55,585 nt of DNA, from assembly GCA_026419775.2 (NCBI GenBank), contig JAOPGA020001401.1:1-55585 (forward strand), given 5' to 3'. Origin of the DNA: Acrasis kona. Its lineage: Eukaryota; Heterolobosea; Eutetramitea; Acrasida; Acrasidae. Both the position numbers and the translations under genes were made by a program. This document shows, in pieces, positions 9,801-20,582 of this stretch (position 1 is its first letter; each line of letters starts with the position of its first letter). The notes under the pieces were generated by a model, which made no database searches, was not told the origin of the DNA, and worked only from the letters and a program-made list of their open reading frames with translations.

Positions 9801-12800
9801 TCCACAGGTGATAATGGAGCTTCAACTAGTGCAAAGGTACAAGCACCTATGGGATTGGCCATTGATACTTTTAGAAATGTCTTGTATGTTTCAGAATCAA
9901 CCAGTAATAAAATAAGAGCAATCAATAGAGCAACAGGTATTATTACCTCGTTGACTGGTGCAGTTTTTAATTTCCCATCTGCATTGGCATATGATAGTAA
10001 TAGGGATGTTTTGTATGTTTGTGATACTAATAATCATGTTGTCAAATCCATCAATCTTGTGAATGGTGTGATTAATGTCATTGCCGGTATTGTGGGTGTG
10101 AATGGATTTAATGTTACTACTGGAGTCGCTACTTCTCTTCAGTTGAATTATCCTTACGGTGTTTGTTACGATAGTGCACGCGATATTTTATATATTTCCG
10201 AAAAGTTAAATCATCGCGTTCGATCCGTCATGTTAGCTACTGGAAGCTCAACTATAGTAGCCGGTAACGGTACTGCTATTTATAGTGGCGATGGATACCC
10301 TGCAACAAGTGCTTCTTTGAACAACCCATCTGGTTTGACAGTTGACATTTATAAAAATGTGTTATACATTGCAGATACCAATAACTCTGTAGTTAGAATG
10401 GTTAATTTAACAACTGGTATAATTTCCACTATTGCTGGTGTTCCCAATTCACAAGGAACATTTGATAATGCAGTTGCAATCTATTCGCAACTGAACGGTG
10501 CCACATCCGTTACCTATAATAACATTAATAACATATTATATATAGCTGATCAAAATAATTACAAAGTGAGATCTGTTTCTTTGAACCCGACTTGTTATGG
10601 ATCTAGTTGTGTTATTTATAAATGCTTTGGTGTTGCTATGGTAAACTCGGGTGTTTGTAGTGGCAAAGGTGTTTGTAATGCAACGAATACATGTCAATGT
10701 AACGTCGGTTATTATGGACAGAATTGTGAAGCATATACTTGTTCTGGAGTTTTGTTTAATAGTACAAGCGTTTGTTCCAATAATGGAACTTGTGTTAATT
10801 ATAATACATGTAATTGTAATACTAATTATTATGGTTCGACTTGTCAAAACTGGAACTGCAACAGTATAATAAACACTAATAATGCCGGATGTTCCAGTAA
10901 CGGCACTTGTGTTGCACCAAACACTTGCAACTGTAATACTGGTTATTTTGGACCAACTTGTCAATCATGGAACTGTAATGGAGTTATTTATACAAACAAT
11001 GCTGGCTGCTCTAACAACGGTACTTGTATTTCACCAGATACTTGCACCTGCAATACCGGCTACTATGGTCCGTCATGTCAGAATTGGTCTTGCAATGGAA
11101 TAGATAAATCAAATATATCTGTTTGTAATGGACAAGGTACTTGCTCATCATTTAATAATTGTCAATGCAATCAAAGTTCTATTTATTATGGACCCAATTG
11201 TAATTTGTATAATTGTTATGGTATTCCAAGCACAAATAGCTCTGTTTGTAGTGGTAGAGGCGTGTGTGTTACAAAGGATACATGTAATTGCTCGGCTGGA
11301 TACATTGGTAATCAGTGTCAGTCAACACCTACACCAACTCCTACTCCCACTCCCACCCCAACTCCCACGCCCACCCCAACTCCAACTCCTACGCCCACTC
11401 CAACTCCCACACCAACTCCTACGCCCACACCAACTCCCACTCCCACACCAACTCCTACGCCCACACCAACTCCTACGCCCACACCAACTCCCACTCCCAC
11501 ACCAACTCCTACGCCCACACCAACTCCTACGCCCACACCAACGCCCACACCAACTCCCACCCCAACTCCTACGCCCACACCAACTCCTACGCCCACCCCA
11601 ACTCCCACTCCCACACCAACTCCTACGCCCACCCCAACACCTACAACAACTCCTACGCCCACTCCTACGCCTACAACAACTCCTACCCCAACACCTACGC
11701 CCACCCAAACTCCTACAACAACTCCATCACAAACTCTCACTCCTACTGCCACACCTTCACCTACAACAACTCCTACTTCAACTTCCACCTCAACAACTAC
11801 GCCCACACCTACGCCCACCCCAACACCTACATCAACTCCAACTCCTACACCGACACCCACCCCAACTCCTACATCAACTCCAACTCTCACTCCTACACCC
11901 ACACCTACGCCCACCCCAACTCCTACTCCTACGCTAACGCCTACTCCCACACCTTCACCTACGTTAACCCCTATACTAACTCCTACTGCAACACCAACTT
12001 CCATACCTGCTACTATTACTCCTACTCCGACAACCACTCCAACTACAATCCCTACAACAACGCCAACTACTACATTAACCTTTACACCCACCTCGTCTCC
12101 TACTCCTTCAGCACCAACTACTACAATCACTCCTACTCAAACACCTATTCGTACTCCCACACAGACATTCACTCCTTCTCTAACATCAACACCTACTATA
12201 ATAACCACGTCGACACCAACTCCTACGCAGACATCAACCACTCAAATACTCACTTCTGCATCCACAGTAACTTCATCCCCAACGCCTACACCAACTGCCT
12301 CGCCCTCCACAATACCGTCTCTAACACCAACCCCTACTGTAACACCAACTGCTATTCCCGCCACATCACCAACCTCAGTTGCTGCTCCAACAAGCACGAC
12401 AACACCTACTCCCACCCCTACTCCAACATCAATCCCCTATACTATTGCCTTCACTCAAAATGGTGTGACAGTTATGTACTTTTACAATACAACATCAAAT
12501 ACATCTATGGTATTATCTACATCAATTATAAATGGAACACAAACTGTAACAACTATCCAATCCAACATACAAGGACAAGTTTCCCAAATTGCTCCAACTA
12601 CCAACACAAACTCAACCGACATTGTCATTTCGAGTTATCAATATGGTGTTACAACCATTTCTCAACTTAATCTAGCACCAAACAGTAATGTCACTTCTGT
12701 AGCATCTATTACAGGAAGTCCAAATAGTATAATTACTGTCTATGATCCCTCCACTAAATCTACTTCAGTTCTTGTATCTACCTCTAGAACAGATGGATCT

Positions 12801-15149
12801 ACTGTTTTGAGTTCAGTTTCTGTGCCAAGTAACGCTAACCCATCACAACCAGTCAATAGTAATTTAACAACTATATCAGTAGCTCCATCTGGTAATAGTA
12901 TCGTGTTATTCACAATCTATAATAATGTGACCGGTACTACAACTGCTTTTGTTTTAGCATCGAGCACCAACAGCAGCACTGCTACCATTAGTAGTTTTGA
13001 TGTAAATTCAAAAACAACCAGTGTTGCTGCTAGTATAAATGTTACGATTGGCTACACGCCGGTGTTAACTACAACAAGTACTGGTTATTCTGTTTCAGTG
13101 GGATCAAATACTGCCGTTGCCATTCCAAGTACAACGAGTTCTACTAATTCAACTGTAGATTTGAATATCGCAGTTATTAAAACTCCTACAACCACTCCGA
13201 CCCCTACATCAACGCCAACACCTACACCCACTGCTACTTCTATACAATATATAGTTGCCTTCTCTCAAAGTGGTGTCACAGTCATGTATTATTACAACTC
13301 AACTACAAATACATCAACCGTATTGTCTTCAACAGTTGTTAATGGAGTTCAAACAACTTCAGTAATCAAATCTGGTTTACAAGGTGTAGTGGCTCAAATT
13401 ATTCCCACAACCACTACTAACAATACTGATATTATTGTTTCTACTATTAGTAGTGGAGGAGCGACAACCACTCTATCTCAACTAAACGTTGTGCCAAACA
13501 GTAATATTTCTTTGGTGGCTGTACTTGATGGAACTGCTAGTAATGTCGTTCCAGTATATGACTCTACTACAAAAACCACTTCTATTTTAATTACTGCTTC
13601 AACAAATAGCGGTGGACCTACGTTGACTCTTGTTTCTGTACCAAGTATTTCCAAACCTACAACTAGCGTTTTGACTAACTCATCGATACCGACTGCTAAC
13701 GCGTCAGTTGTTTCAGTATCAACACCTGGTAGCAGTGTTTTAGTATTTACTGTTTTTAACAACGTTACTGGTACAACTACTGCCTATGTCATGGCGTCTA
13801 ATACTAACAGTAGCACTGCTACTATTAGTAGTTTTGATACTAATACGAAAACAACTAGTGCTTCTACTACAGTTAATGTAACGCCCGGTTATACACCAAT
13901 GTTGACTACAACTAGCACTGGTTATTCGGTTTCGGTGGGAACAAATACTCAAATTGTTATTCCAAGTACGGTGAATAGTTCTAATGCAACTTTAAACTCG
14001 GTTGTAGTCGTGCAGACATTTACACCAACGCCTACACCAACTCCAACTCGTACTCCCACCTCAACACCAACGCCTACTTCCGCTTTAACCTCTACTCCCA
14101 CATCCACAATATCACCAACTATTGCTACTTCTACTCCTATTGTTACTACTACCACACCAACAACTATATTGTCATCGTCACCTTCTCCTACACCCATTTT
14201 AACAACTACACCTTCAATTACGGATGTCACTGTAAGGACTACCACTCCTGCTCCAGCCACTACTCCATCTCTGATATCTGGTGCACTCTCTTCCATTTCT
14301 GATGTTACCAATTTCTTTTCAGGAACTAGTAGCACTGAAGTAGGTTTAGAGAAACCAGTAATTGATGTTGTGGTCGGTTCTAACAATCAATCAGTTGCTC
14401 AAATATCATCATTATTTAATCCATCCGTTTTATCTAGAAGGTCATTAACTAGCACAAAACAAGTATCCAATGCAACATCCTTGACTTCAACATTCAGTAT
14501 AACTTCCTCTGCACTACAAATCAATCCATTAGAGCTCTGGATCTCTTATAATCCTCAAGATTATATTTTAGTGTCATTCTTTTATGATACTACTACATAT
14601 GTTTATATGACAACGTCACAAAAACAACAAGTTTCTTATACGGGCAAAAAAATTAGCTTTGCTTTAAATACAGTTTATATTGTAAATGCTACAGTGCTAG
14701 CCTCAAGTGGTGTATCTATTAGTTTGTCAGGTGGTGGTCAATTATATCAATTCATATTGCCGCTTCCATCTTGGTACGTAGTGTCCCATTCAAACCAAGC
14801 GTCGTTAGTTGTATCGCAGAGTAACATACTAGTGGATCCCAAGTTTGCTTCTCGTAATATAAAAACCACCAACAACTCTGCTTCTGTTTCGATCTTCTAT
14901 GTAGGTTTGATGTCCAATGTAGAAGGTAGAAATAGTTCTGGTGCAACCGAATCATCTGGTGGTCAATCCTTTAGTTTAGCAATATTGATAGTGATATTGG
15001 TTGTTGTATTAATTTCTTTTGTTTTAGTGTTTGGTGCTATAACTCTAATCGTGTTGGTTGTTGTTGTAAAGAGAAGATCTAAAGTAGGCCCAATGACTAG
15101 CTCTGCTCTGAAGATTCCTGATCATGATGTGAAGATTAATAACTGGTAG
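3888..15149 (+). CDS. giant NHL/EGF/Thr-Pro-repeat surface protein
   Basis: Start ATG 3888; exon 1 (3888-4058, 57 codons) is joined in phase by a 40-nt intron (4059-4098) to the main exon. About 3,740 codons. Order: two N-terminal hydrophobic segments ending in a signal-type MILAHNVQA; about 36 NHL repeats of 50-60 residues (pattern ITTVAGTG...YNGDN..A..A.L..P.G...D..NN.LYIAD..N..IR..N); six EGF-like modules; a long Thr-Pro stalk; two copies of a domain of about 250 residues; a second Thr/Pro-rich linker; a transmembrane segment ([20 protein letters not shown]); and a basic cytoplasmic tail. This predicts a type I adhesin-like protein. Two +1 frame displacements lie in the N-terminal propellers, near 4966-4969 and at 5261. 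Both interrupt clear repeat sequence, so they are more likely indels than introns. Ligand unknown. Confidence 0.88.
4255..10590 (+). repeat. array of about 36 NHL repeats
   Basis: Successive units of about 150-180 bp encode the NHL signature. I count about 36 units by their I-x-T-x-A-G-type segment, enough for six six-bladed beta-propellers. Units are diverged rather than identical, so the array is old. NHL propellers commonly bind proteins, RNA or glycans; which applies here cannot be told. Confidence 0.85.
10594..11318 (+). repeat. six EGF-like modules
   Basis: Six consecutive modules of about 40 residues share the pattern C..NG.C......C.C..GYYG..C, typical of EGF/tenascin-type repeats. 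They separate the propellers from the Thr-Pro stalk and probably act as a rigid spacer. Confidence 0.88.
11323..12437 (+). repeat. Thr-Pro low-complexity stalk (imperfect 6/12/18-bp tandem repeat)
   Basis: The DNA is built of ACN-CCN codon pairs, many arranged as the 18-mer CCTACGCCCACACCAACT and close variants, and almost free of G on the plus strand. It encodes about 370 residues of Thr-Pro, becoming Ser/Thr/Ile-richer towards the end. Such stalks are normally extended and heavily O-glycosylated. The tract should be length-variable between strains because of repeat slippage. Long minus-strand and shifted-frame readings through it are artefacts of composition. Confidence 0.92.
11346..11377 (-). 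other. predicted G-quadruplex motif in the template strand
   Basis: The plus strand shows six runs of three or four C within 32 bp (11346-48, 11352-54, 11356-59, 11364-66, 11370-72, 11374-77), with loops of one to four bases. The minus strand therefore meets the G3+N1-7 quadruplex rule. It lies at the start of the Thr-Pro stalk, in the transcribed (template) strand. Confidence 0.55.
12438..14015 (+). repeat. duplicated Ser/Thr-rich domain of about 250 residues (two copies)
   Basis: Copy 1 (about 12438-13185) and copy 2 (about 13240-14015) are clear tandem paralogues. Both start with YTIAF/YIVAF..GVTVMY and both contain a NNVTGTTTA segment, an STATISSFD segment and a [12 protein letters not shown] segment. 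A short Thr-Pro linker separates them. The fold is probably beta-rich; no family is recognised. Confidence 0.85.
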
Positions 15150-15374
15150 TGTTACTATGTATGGAAGAATAAAAAAATATTGATGTCAGCTGTCTCTTTT
15201 GTTTTTAATTAGACAACCCGTCATCTATCTATTATCAGACTTGCGTGTTACATGAATTCCACCCATCTACAGAACAAAATGAAAAACACAAACGGGAATA
15301 GGACAACGAGGAATGCTTAAAATACTTTTATTCAATATACATAATAATTATTCAACCTTTATTCTTTTTACTTG

Positions 15375-15641
15375 TCAGCTCTTATCAACATCCACAACAT
15401 CAAATTCGAGCTTTCTCTTCTTTGTCTCCTTGAAAAAAAATTTATCGATAGCACCCTTTGTTTCTGACTGAGGCAAGATACAATTTACATTGTTATTACC
15501 TGCCTTATTTACATGATTTCCAATCTTTCTAAAATCAAAGTACTCGTTCGTTACTTGTCTGTTCGGTAACAGGTCCAAATCATCTCCATTCAGCCACTTG
15601 CTGATTTGTTCTGGGGTGCCGAGGATGTGAATGTCGAACAT
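15375..15641 (-). CDS. small unrecognised protein, N terminus unresolved
   Basis: From the ATG at 15641 the frame gives 88 residues with a Lys/Asp-rich C-terminal tail (KKRKLEFDVVDVDKS). The same frame is open further upstream to about 15787, without an in-frame ATG, and reads as plausible protein (TCPKQDGIKKEHPKSQ, RINCAVITGPSSGTMFDIHI). A 5' exon is therefore likely, but no donor could be chosen with confidence. No family recognised. It converges on the giant gene, with 225 bp between the stops. Confidence 0.5.
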   Translation of the reverse strand: MFDIHILGTPEQISKWLNGDDLDLLPNRQVTNEYFDFRKIGNHVNKAGNNNVNCILPQSETKGAIDKFFFKETKKRKLEFDVVDVDKS

Positions 15642-16061
15642 TGTTCCTGATGACGGACCGGTGATGACCGCACAATTAATTCTGGTGTTTGAATCAACTT
15701 GCTTTGTTTCGTATAAAAGTTCGTGTTGTGATTTGGGATGCTCTTTTTTTATTCCATCTTGCTTGGGACATGTAAAGTAGGTTTGTTATGTAATTATTGA
15801 AGAAATCTGCATAGCAGGATTCACGGCTTAACGAGTATCAAGTGCGGAAACTTGTCCATAACACTAGTGCCGATACATTGTATTCTGATCGAATTCAACA
15901 CAATGCTCTGATAAAATTCTTCAATTCAATTGCTCAATATCATTAACGGAGAACATTTGGATTTTTGTTGAATTCTTTTCTTCTCAATAATTTGACTTTG
16001 TTGCAGTGTAAGCCCAAGCAACGATGTGGTAACTCTGATATCATGATAATCTAATAATAAA
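15642..16061. other. intergenic region with possible 5' exon of the preceding gene
   Basis: About 420 bp. The part next to 15641 (up to about 15787) continues the minus-strand reading frame and may be coding. The remainder lies upstream of the NTPase start at 16062 and shows no other gene. Confidence 0.35.
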
Positions 16062-16676
16062 ATGAAAATTATCTTCGTACTTGTGACGGGAGAGCCAAGA
16101 ACCGGTAAATCCACTGTCGTTCGTTTAGCAGCTGATCATATTAAGCAACAAAAAAGGGTTGCTGGTGTGTTGCAACCAATGGTTTTGGATGACAACGGTG
16201 ATCGCTTAGGTTACGACTTGAATTTTTTGGGACTAGAAGAAAAGCAACCAAAGCCTGTTGCAAGAAGAAACCCTTTTCATGTTGAGGACGGAAACAACGA
16301 ATTCGAAGTGAAACCCGAGGTTCCACGTTTTGTGTTTGATCCAAAAGCATTTGAAATGGCTTGTGAACATTTAACAAAGTGTGAAGGGGCTGGAATATTC
16401 GACGTGTTTGTTTTAGAAGAGTTGGGTTGGTTGGAAAATGATGGGCAAGGACATTATGAAACTGTAAAAGACATTCTTGATAAGCAATGTTCTAAGGGAA
16501 AGGATGTCGCTTGGCTGTTTAGTGCTCGTTATGGTTTAGCTGAAGCTTTCGTAGAAAAACTAAAAGACATCGTAAGCGAAAGAGCCGATGCTCATGCAAA
16601 GGTTGTGGAGGTGGACGGGAAATGTGACCTGAAAGTTGTAGTTGAGGATGTTGTACAAACTATAAAGCAGCTTTAA
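16062..16676 (+). CDS. P-loop NTPase, THEP1-like
   Basis: Single exon, 204 residues. A Walker A motif lies at the N terminus (GEPRTGKST, Lys16), after a hydrophobic strand (IIFVLVT). The order of motifs fits the nucleoside-triphosphatase family known from archaeal THEP1 and human NTPCR: an early strand followed by GVLQPM, and a late hydrophobic strand ending in acidic residues (DVFVLEELGWLEND) in place of the family's DEIG.ME Walker B region. Members hydrolyse NTPs slowly, with unclear biological role. The length matches the family (about 180-200 residues). Assignment is by motif only, and a related DUF2478-type NTPase cannot be excluded. Confidence 0.7.
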   Translation: MKIIFVLVTGEPRTGKSTVVRLAADHIKQQKRVAGVLQPMVLDDNGDRLGYDLNFLGLEEKQPKPVARRNPFHVEDGNNEFEVKPEVPRFVFDPKAFEMACEHLTKCEGAGIFDVFVLEELGWLENDGQGHYETVKDILDKQCSKGKDVAWLFSARYGLAEAFVEKLKDIVSERADAHAKVVEVDGKCDLKVVVEDVVQTIKQL

Positions 16677-17003
16677 CAGGTTATTAGTTTTATTGAGATG
16701 TTATTCCAATTGCTTGTCTGTTGTGTTGATTTGTTATAGATTGTAACTTATTTATCAACCATAATATAATGGACAATAACGACGTGAGCAGCCATAATAT
16801 ATTATTTAACTGTAGCTCTGAGATCTAATGATAGATATACCTTCGCATCAAATGATACACAGTGATTACCAGTAATTTCACCTCGTCTGAAGAATTTTAA
16901 GTTTTACGGTGTTCAAATTGGAAACGGAACACTCTTTTGCGGCTCTTTTTTCTAGTCGCACAAAAAATGATTAAGAGGCGCTCTTACAAAAAGCAATTTA
17001 TAG
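16677..17003. other. intergenic, no gene seen
   Basis: 327 bp between two plus-strand genes. It should contain the NTPase 3' end and the glycosyltransferase promoter; no specific motif is supported. Confidence 0.35.
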
Positions 17004-18527
17004 ATGAGATGCAGATGCTCCAGGTTAATTCTGTCGGTCATAATAGTACAGACCTGCATGGTGTTTTCAGTATGGATATATAACGCGAAGGACACACCGA
17101 AAGTTACACATACAGAAGTATTCACCACTGCCGCCGCAACCACCATTGACGTAGGCGGACCGTCAAATCAATTCGAGTTTAGCAGTGATGTACTAAGGTG
17201 TGGATATGGAATTAGTATCAGCACTAAAAAATCAGAGTGCTGTGTTTGTCCACAACACTCGACTGGCGATCGGTGCGAGCACATTACATCACACGACCAA
17301 ACTTACAAGAAAATGACCGAGTGCTATGCACATTGGGACGGAATCAATTCAATGATTGAAAAATGGCAGGACATGGACAGAGTCGGTGCAACCAGTAATT
17401 CAATGAAGAAGTACATTGAAAGATTAACTGCGTGGGGAAACGGCAGATCCACATGTAAAGACTCGGTGATTACCGCAGTCGATGACTTCTTCCATTCAAT
17501 TGCAGCCAAGTACGGACCTTTTAAACAAAACGACGCTATTATGCTCAAAGCACTACATGAGTATAACAATGACATGCTAAAGACCAATGATAAAATTGAA
17601 AGTAATTTCTTCTCCTCTCCAACACCACAAAGAGGAAAAATATTATTTGTTCTTTTGAGTCATAAAAACACTGATTTACTTATGCACTTGATCTCTGCCA
17701 TTGTTCATCCTAACCACTACTACGTAGTGTGCTTGTCAAGACAACTCACCGATGACCATTACAAAAAAGTGAAAAATTTCATAGAGGAACTTCGGGTTAG
17801 CAATGTAGCTCTCCTCCCAGAGTCGATGCTCATAGAAGGAGCCTGGTCCGACGTATCACTAATGTACATGGATATGATTTCGGTGTTGTACGCGTTCAGA
17901 AGAGGGTGGAAGGATTGGGCTTTCAAGGTACCCCTATCAGAGGCACATTTTCCCATTAAAAAAATATCGGAACTATCCGCCTACCTCACTTTAAAAAGAC
18001 AAAATGTCGTCATTTCCGACCATTATGCCACGGCCGACGACAGAGTACGCACGACTCAAATACATTTGGACGGACTTTGTAGAAATCTTTACGGATGGAA
18101 GTTTAACGGAGATTGGATTTTTCAAAAATATCCTGGCCTGAACCCTCCTCAAGGTGGATCTCAGTGGCACATCATGTCGCGTGATGTAATCATGTACCTT
18201 CTCGGAGGAAAAGGCCCCATCGAGTACATGTTTGCTACGAAACACGCTGCCGTTCCTGATGAAATGTACTATCATACAGTCGTGAACTCGCTCCAATCTT
18301 CAAAGACTTGGGACTGGGTGAACAATGCTAGATCGCCACTACCAACTGACTCGGTCCGAGTCGTCAAAAGATTATTTACATTTTTGGAGTTTTCAGGACC
18401 AAACGCTAGGGAGATTACTCCAGATGACTTTGGAGCGATGGCCACTTCACACAAGTATTTTGCACGCAAAGTGTCATCAATAAGTGTAGCCAAACAAATG
18501 ATTGCATTATTTAAGATTAATGAATAA
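17004..18527 (+). CDS. GT14-type glycosyltransferase (core-2/I-branching family)
   Basis: Single exon, 507 residues, with a type II membrane layout: short basic N terminus, one signal anchor at about residues 7-26 (LILSVIIVQTCMVFSVWIY) and a luminal catalytic region. Before the catalytic part is a short Cys-rich module (CCVCPQHSTGDRC) that resembles an EGF-like end. The catalytic region shows the family's hallmarks: ILFVLLSHKNTDLLMHLISA at the start, LSEAHFPIKKISEL, the GSQWHIMSRDVIMYLL block and the VPDEMYYHT(V)V segment. GT14 enzymes transfer GlcNAc, xylose or glucuronic acid in the Golgi; the donor cannot be read here. Neighbouring surface proteins rich in Thr and Pro are plausible but unproven acceptors. 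Confidence 0.85.
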   Translation: MRCRCSRLILSVIIVQTCMVFSVWIYNAKDTPKVTHTEVFTTAAATTIDVGGPSNQFEFSSDVLRCGYGISISTKKSECCVCPQHSTGDRCEHITSHDQTYKKMTECYAHWDGINSMIEKWQDMDRVGATSNSMKKYIERLTAWGNGRSTCKDSVITAVDDFFHSIAAKYGPFKQNDAIMLKALHEYNNDMLKTNDKIESNFFSSPTPQRGKILFVLLSHKNTDLLMHLISAIVHPNHYYVVCLSRQLTDDHYKKVKNFIEELRVSNVALLPESMLIEGAWSDVSLMYMDMISVLYAFRRGWKDWAFKVPLSEAHFPIKKISELSAYLTLKRQNVVISDHYATADDRVRTTQIHLDGLCRNLYGWKFNGDWIFQKYPGLNPPQGGSQWHIMSRDVIMYLLGGKGPIEYMFATKHAAVPDEMYYHTVVNSLQSSKTWDWVNNARSPLPTDSVRVVKRLFTFLEFSGPNAREITPDDFGAMATSHKYFARKVSSISVAKQMIALFKINE

Positions 18528-18854
18528 ATTTAGATTTTTTTAAATGAATACGTATGTTTATTTTTGGCTCTGTTTTTCTACCCTGGAGGATCGTTGATGT
18601 TGTCATATGATTGAGTCGTGTGAACGCATTTGTTGTCAATGACGAAAATGTCCAAGTATTGCGTAGAGCTATTCATTTTTATTGTTGTCCAAATTATTCA
18701 TCTAGCACCTCTCTTGGTTTTTCAAATAACACACTCAATCAGATCGATGATACATTTTGACACATGATTGTATCGGCCAAGTTTCTATTTCGGCCCATGG
18801 GCGGCGTTGTTAAAAATGTGATTGATTGCAAAAGAAATATATCCTTCACGAAAC
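18528..18854. other. intergenic, no gene seen
   Basis: 327 bp between two plus-strand genes. The frame of the next gene is open upstream of its first ATG (18855), but no earlier ATG exists in that frame. Confidence 0.35.
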
Positions 18855-20384
18855 ATGAACACAATAGCCGTTGTATTGGTTGTCGTGATTATGATATTGG
18901 CATTTATCATAATCATGTATTATAACAAGCATCTCGAGGCTCGATCAAAAGTCTCTCACATTCCAGGAATACATCAATTTCAACCGATCATCCTCAAGAT
19001 ACCTTTTCTAACAAGCCACATAAATCTAAAAAGTCCGATTTACCTACAAATATACGATCTAATCAGGAAGCATGGGAGGAATGGAGTAATGAGCATCTCG
19101 ACCTGGAAAACATCGAGTGTTGCTATATTCAGCCCAGAGAACATTAAGCACGTCATGGTAAAGTACGCTAAAGATTATCCAAAACCACAAGAACAAGTAT
19201 ACGAAGCATTTGACATTTTCGGCCCCAACATTTTGACAACGAATGGCGACATCTGGAGGAAGCACAGAATGTTGAGTAATCCTGCTTTTAATGACGATCA
19301 CATCAAGTTAGTATCCAAAGTAACAAATCAAACAATGGTCAGCGTGACCAAAGAGTACTGGTCGCATGACTCTTTCGACTGCAACGTTGTGGAAGACATG
19401 ACCAAAATCACTTTACAAATCATGGGCATCGCAGGCTTTGGGCGGGACATGAAGGCCCTCAACGAGGATCAAACTTACGATCGCTCAAAATACACAATGA
19501 CGTTTAGAGAGGCCATATCCAGGGCCGCAGATGAGATCATCATCGCTCGATTCAGATATCCAAAATGGTTGTTAAACTCACCTCTGCCTTACTTTAAAAA
19601 TTGCAGAGAAGTGGTTAGAAATGCAGATTTGTACTTGGACGATATCATTTCTACATGTATAAACGATTCAGACCCCTTGTCGAAGAACTATGATTTGTTG
19701 AGTCTGTTAGTAGCAGCAAAAGATGAAGAAAACAAAACTGGACTATCTCGTGCAGAAATAAAGAGCGATAGTTTTATATTCTTGGTAGCTGGTCACGAAA
19801 CAACTGCATCGCAGCTAATGTGGTCGTTGTGGCTGTTGGCCAAGCATCAAGACGTACAGGAGAAGGTCAGGAAGGAGGTAAATAAAGTATTTGGGGACAG
19901 GGAGGAACTGGTGCATGAAGATTATGATGGTCTTCAATACTTACTATGTGTTGTTAAAGAGAGTATGAGGTTGTTTCCTCCGATTAATGGCGTGGTTAAG
20001 GTTGCCACAAAAAACGATGTCTTGTCTGGTTATAAAATAAATAAAGGAACCATCATCCGTGTTAATTTCTATGCTATGCAGAGAGATCCTGAAATTTGGG
20101 ATCGTCCTGAAGAATTCATTCCTGAACGATTTGAGTCGTCAAATGCAGATCATGTCGATCCAATGTCTTATATACCATTTAGTATTGGTACGAGGAAGTG
20201 TATTGGGTTTCAGTTTAGTTTGACAGAGTCTGTTTTCATTCTTGCACATATTCTGCGATGCTTTCATATTGATTTGACCGAAGAGCAGAAAAAATCTAAT
20301 TTTGTCCCTACACCGAGGCAGTTTATCACCATCAAACCAAAAGAATTGAATTTGCAGTTCAATAGAATAAAAGACAGAAGTTAG
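18855..20384 (+). CDS. cytochrome P450
   Basis: Single exon, 509 residues from ATG 18855. An N-terminal membrane anchor (AVVLVVVIMILAFIIIMYY) suggests endoplasmic-reticulum location. P450 landmarks follow in order: a WRKHRM segment in helix C, the oxygen-activating I-helix AGHETT, ExxR in helix K (ESMR), the PERF segment, and the haem-binding loop FSIGTRKCIG with the thiolate Cys at residue 449. All catalytic motifs are intact. It resembles CYP3/CYP4-clan enzymes (CYP4, CYP46-like), which oxidise fatty acids, sterols or xenobiotics; the substrate cannot be assigned from sequence alone. Confidence 0.95.
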   Translation: MNTIAVVLVVVIMILAFIIIMYYNKHLEARSKVSHIPGIHQFQPIILKIPFLTSHINLKSPIYLQIYDLIRKHGRNGVMSISTWKTSSVAIFSPENIKHVMVKYAKDYPKPQEQVYEAFDIFGPNILTTNGDIWRKHRMLSNPAFNDDHIKLVSKVTNQTMVSVTKEYWSHDSFDCNVVEDMTKITLQIMGIAGFGRDMKALNEDQTYDRSKYTMTFREAISRAADEIIIARFRYPKWLLNSPLPYFKNCREVVRNADLYLDDIISTCINDSDPLSKNYDLLSLLVAAKDEENKTGLSRAEIKSDSFIFLVAGHETTASQLMWSLWLLAKHQDVQEKVRKEVNKVFGDREELVHEDYDGLQYLLCVVKESMRLFPPINGVVKVATKNDVLSGYKINKGTIIRVNFYAMQRDPEIWDRPEEFIPERFESSNADHVDPMSYIPFSIGTRKCIGFQFSLTESVFILAHILRCFHIDLTEEQKKSNFVPTPRQFITIKPKELNLQFNRIKDRS

Positions 20385-20582
20385 GCGGAATAAAGCTTTT
20401 CATTTAATTTTAGATTGTATTTTAAAACTTGAACGTTTCATTTCTTCTAATTAGAGCGTTTGGGTATCTAATATCTCCACTGTAATCGCTGATTGGTATT
20501 ACCATAAAGTGAGATAGCATTGGAGATTGGCTGTGCCAACAGTTGATCGGATTTTATAACCGCCAAAAAACTTTGATCACAA

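Noticed and set aside
11318-12130. Long minus-strand frame of Val-Gly repeats through the stalk region
   Set aside because: It is the complement of the Thr-Pro codon repeat; the lack of stops follows from composition. The sense frame continues NHL, EGF and membrane domains.
11315-12670. Shifted plus-strand frame rich in Asn, Ser, His and Thr, and a second one rich in Pro, Leu, Gln and His
   Set aside because: Alternative frames of the same tandem repeat, with no independent start context or domain.
18822-18854. Upstream extension of the cytochrome P450 start
   Set aside because: The frame is open but contains no ATG; the ATG at 18855 directly precedes the membrane anchor.
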